From Staphylococcus carnosus (GTDB lineage Bacteria > Bacillota > Bacilli > Staphylococcales > Staphylococcaceae), in NCBI RefSeq assembly GCF_900458435.1, contig NZ_UHCT01000001.1, positions 186,001-250,000 on the forward strand: a DNA stretch of 64,000 nt. Reading direction: 5' to 3'. The stretch's first letter is position 1. Every line of letters starts with the position of its first letter. The notes beneath the pieces are model-generated. The model searched no databases, was not told the DNA's origin, and was given only the letters and a program-made list of their open reading frames with translations. Shown in pieces: positions 63,559 through 64,000 of this stretch. The position numbers were made by a program, and so were the translations under genes.

Positions 63559-64000
63559 ATGAGCGAAGATATGAGTTTGAAAAATAAAAAAGCTGCTAAA
63601 AAGAAGAAAAAGTTTGAAATGCCTGGTGCATTTGCGATTTTATTTATCATCACAGTAGTAGCAGTAATCGCAACGTGGATCATTCCGGCAGGTGCATATT
63701 CAAAATTATCATATGAACCAGCCAAGCAGGAATTAAAAATTGTTGATCCGCATAATAAAGTGAAAATGGTTCCAGGTACGCAAGAACAACTCGATAAAAT
63801 CGGAGTAAAAATTGATATTGAACAATTTAAATCTGGAGCAATCAATAAACCAATATCTATTCCTGATACGTACGAAAGATTGGATCAAAATCCAGCAGGA
63901 TTAGATCAAATTACTACTAGTATGGTGCATGGAACGATTGAATCGGTAGATATTATGGTGTTTATTTTAGTGCTAGGTGGATTAATTGGTGTTGTACAAG
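63559..64000 (+). CDS. YfcC family transporter, partial (C-terminus cut by window end)
   Basis: The first 147 codons of a YfcC/ArcD2-like membrane protein are present: a basic start (KNKKAAKKKKKFEMP), helix 1 (AFAILFIITVVAVIATWIIP), AGAYSKL, a long hydrophilic loop, and the beginning of the next helix. It resembles the full-length YfcC protein at 37910, though with a longer loop. Placed after arcB-arcC, it is likely the arginine (or citrulline)-ornithine exchanger of this pathway. SD GAGGAGATGA. The end lies beyond 64000. Confidence 0.8.
   Translation, partial: MSEDMSLKNKKAAKKKKKFEMPGAFAILFIITVVAVIATWIIPAGAYSKLSYEPAKQELKIVDPHNKVKMVPGTQEQLDKIGVKIDIEQFKSGAINKPISIPDTYERLDQNPAGLDQITTSMVHGTIESVDIMVFILVLGGLIGVVQ

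Noticed and set aside
1..64000. tRNA, rRNA, T-box or intact insertion sequences
   Set aside because: None was recognised on reading; no transposase or integrase gene is present in the window.

Overview
The window is a low-GC Firmicutes chromosome segment, and the gene content says Staphylococcus: a YSIRK/LPXTG Sdr-type adhesin, a SprG/SprF-like type I toxin-antitoxin locus, mqo, putP, an arcB-arcC pair, crtM, and QsrR-, CodY- and CcpA-like sites. The isolated crtM, the Sdr protein built mainly of Asp-Ala rather than Ser-Asp repeats, and the number of decayed genes would fit a non-aureus species such as the S. carnosus/S. simulans group. That species guess is inference only.

Layout. 1-2002: accessory, AT-rich pair of unrecognised genes. 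2262-3848: BCCT osmolyte transporter. 3890-4700: a SprG-like toxin peptide preceded by a 10-codon leader, an antisense SprF-like antitoxin RNA and a second, orphan SprF-like copy. 4871-6325: cstA. 6458-10944: a defence-like island with a NERD nuclease divergent from a tightly overlapping UvrD-like helicase, DarT-type DNA ADP-ribosyltransferase and NADAR antitoxin, followed by a small membrane protein. 11132-19678: housekeeping and transporter genes (trhO, TDT transporter, GIY-YIG protein, GNAT, ring-cleaving dioxygenase under a QsrR-like operator, three small membrane proteins, DUF4004 regulator, MFS). 19896-25623: a frameshifted secreted endo/exonuclease, oxidoreductases and msrA. 25687-32362: a large Mur ligase-like protein, the Sdr adhesin and a doubly frameshifted alpha/alpha-barrel-like gene. 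32525-35252 (minus strand): a TPP riboswitch with terminator controlling an SDR gene (premature stop) and an LLM flavin monooxygenase. 35398-42334: small membrane proteins, SdpI-like protein, frameshifted MFS gene, YfcC transporter, crtM, PNPOx-like protein, glycerate kinase. 42671-44844: YhgE/Pip membrane protein plus MarR regulator behind two similar dyad operators. 45328-53040: oxidoreductases, CPBP protease, mqo, AbgT transporter with a frameshifted M20 amidohydrolase. 53405-64000: lipoprotein, HAD phosphatase, putP with a 700-bp regulatory leader, acyl-CoA synthetase, nhaC, and arcB-arcC followed by a truncated YfcC transporter.

The genes most likely to act together are the helicase/DarT/NADAR operon (DNA ADP-ribosylation toxin and its reversing enzyme, possibly with the NERD nuclease); the TPP-regulated SDR plus monooxygenase (thiamine-linked metabolism or salvage); AbgT plus the M20 amidohydrolase (uptake and cleavage of an acyl-amino acid such as p-aminobenzoyl-glutamate, now broken); and arcB-arcC plus a YfcC exchanger (citrulline to ornithine with ATP formation). 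Six genes carry frameshifts or a stop, five of them small indels at short homopolymers or dinucleotide repeats. Start codons were chosen from Shine-Dalgarno (SD) placement, so several differ from the longest reading frame.
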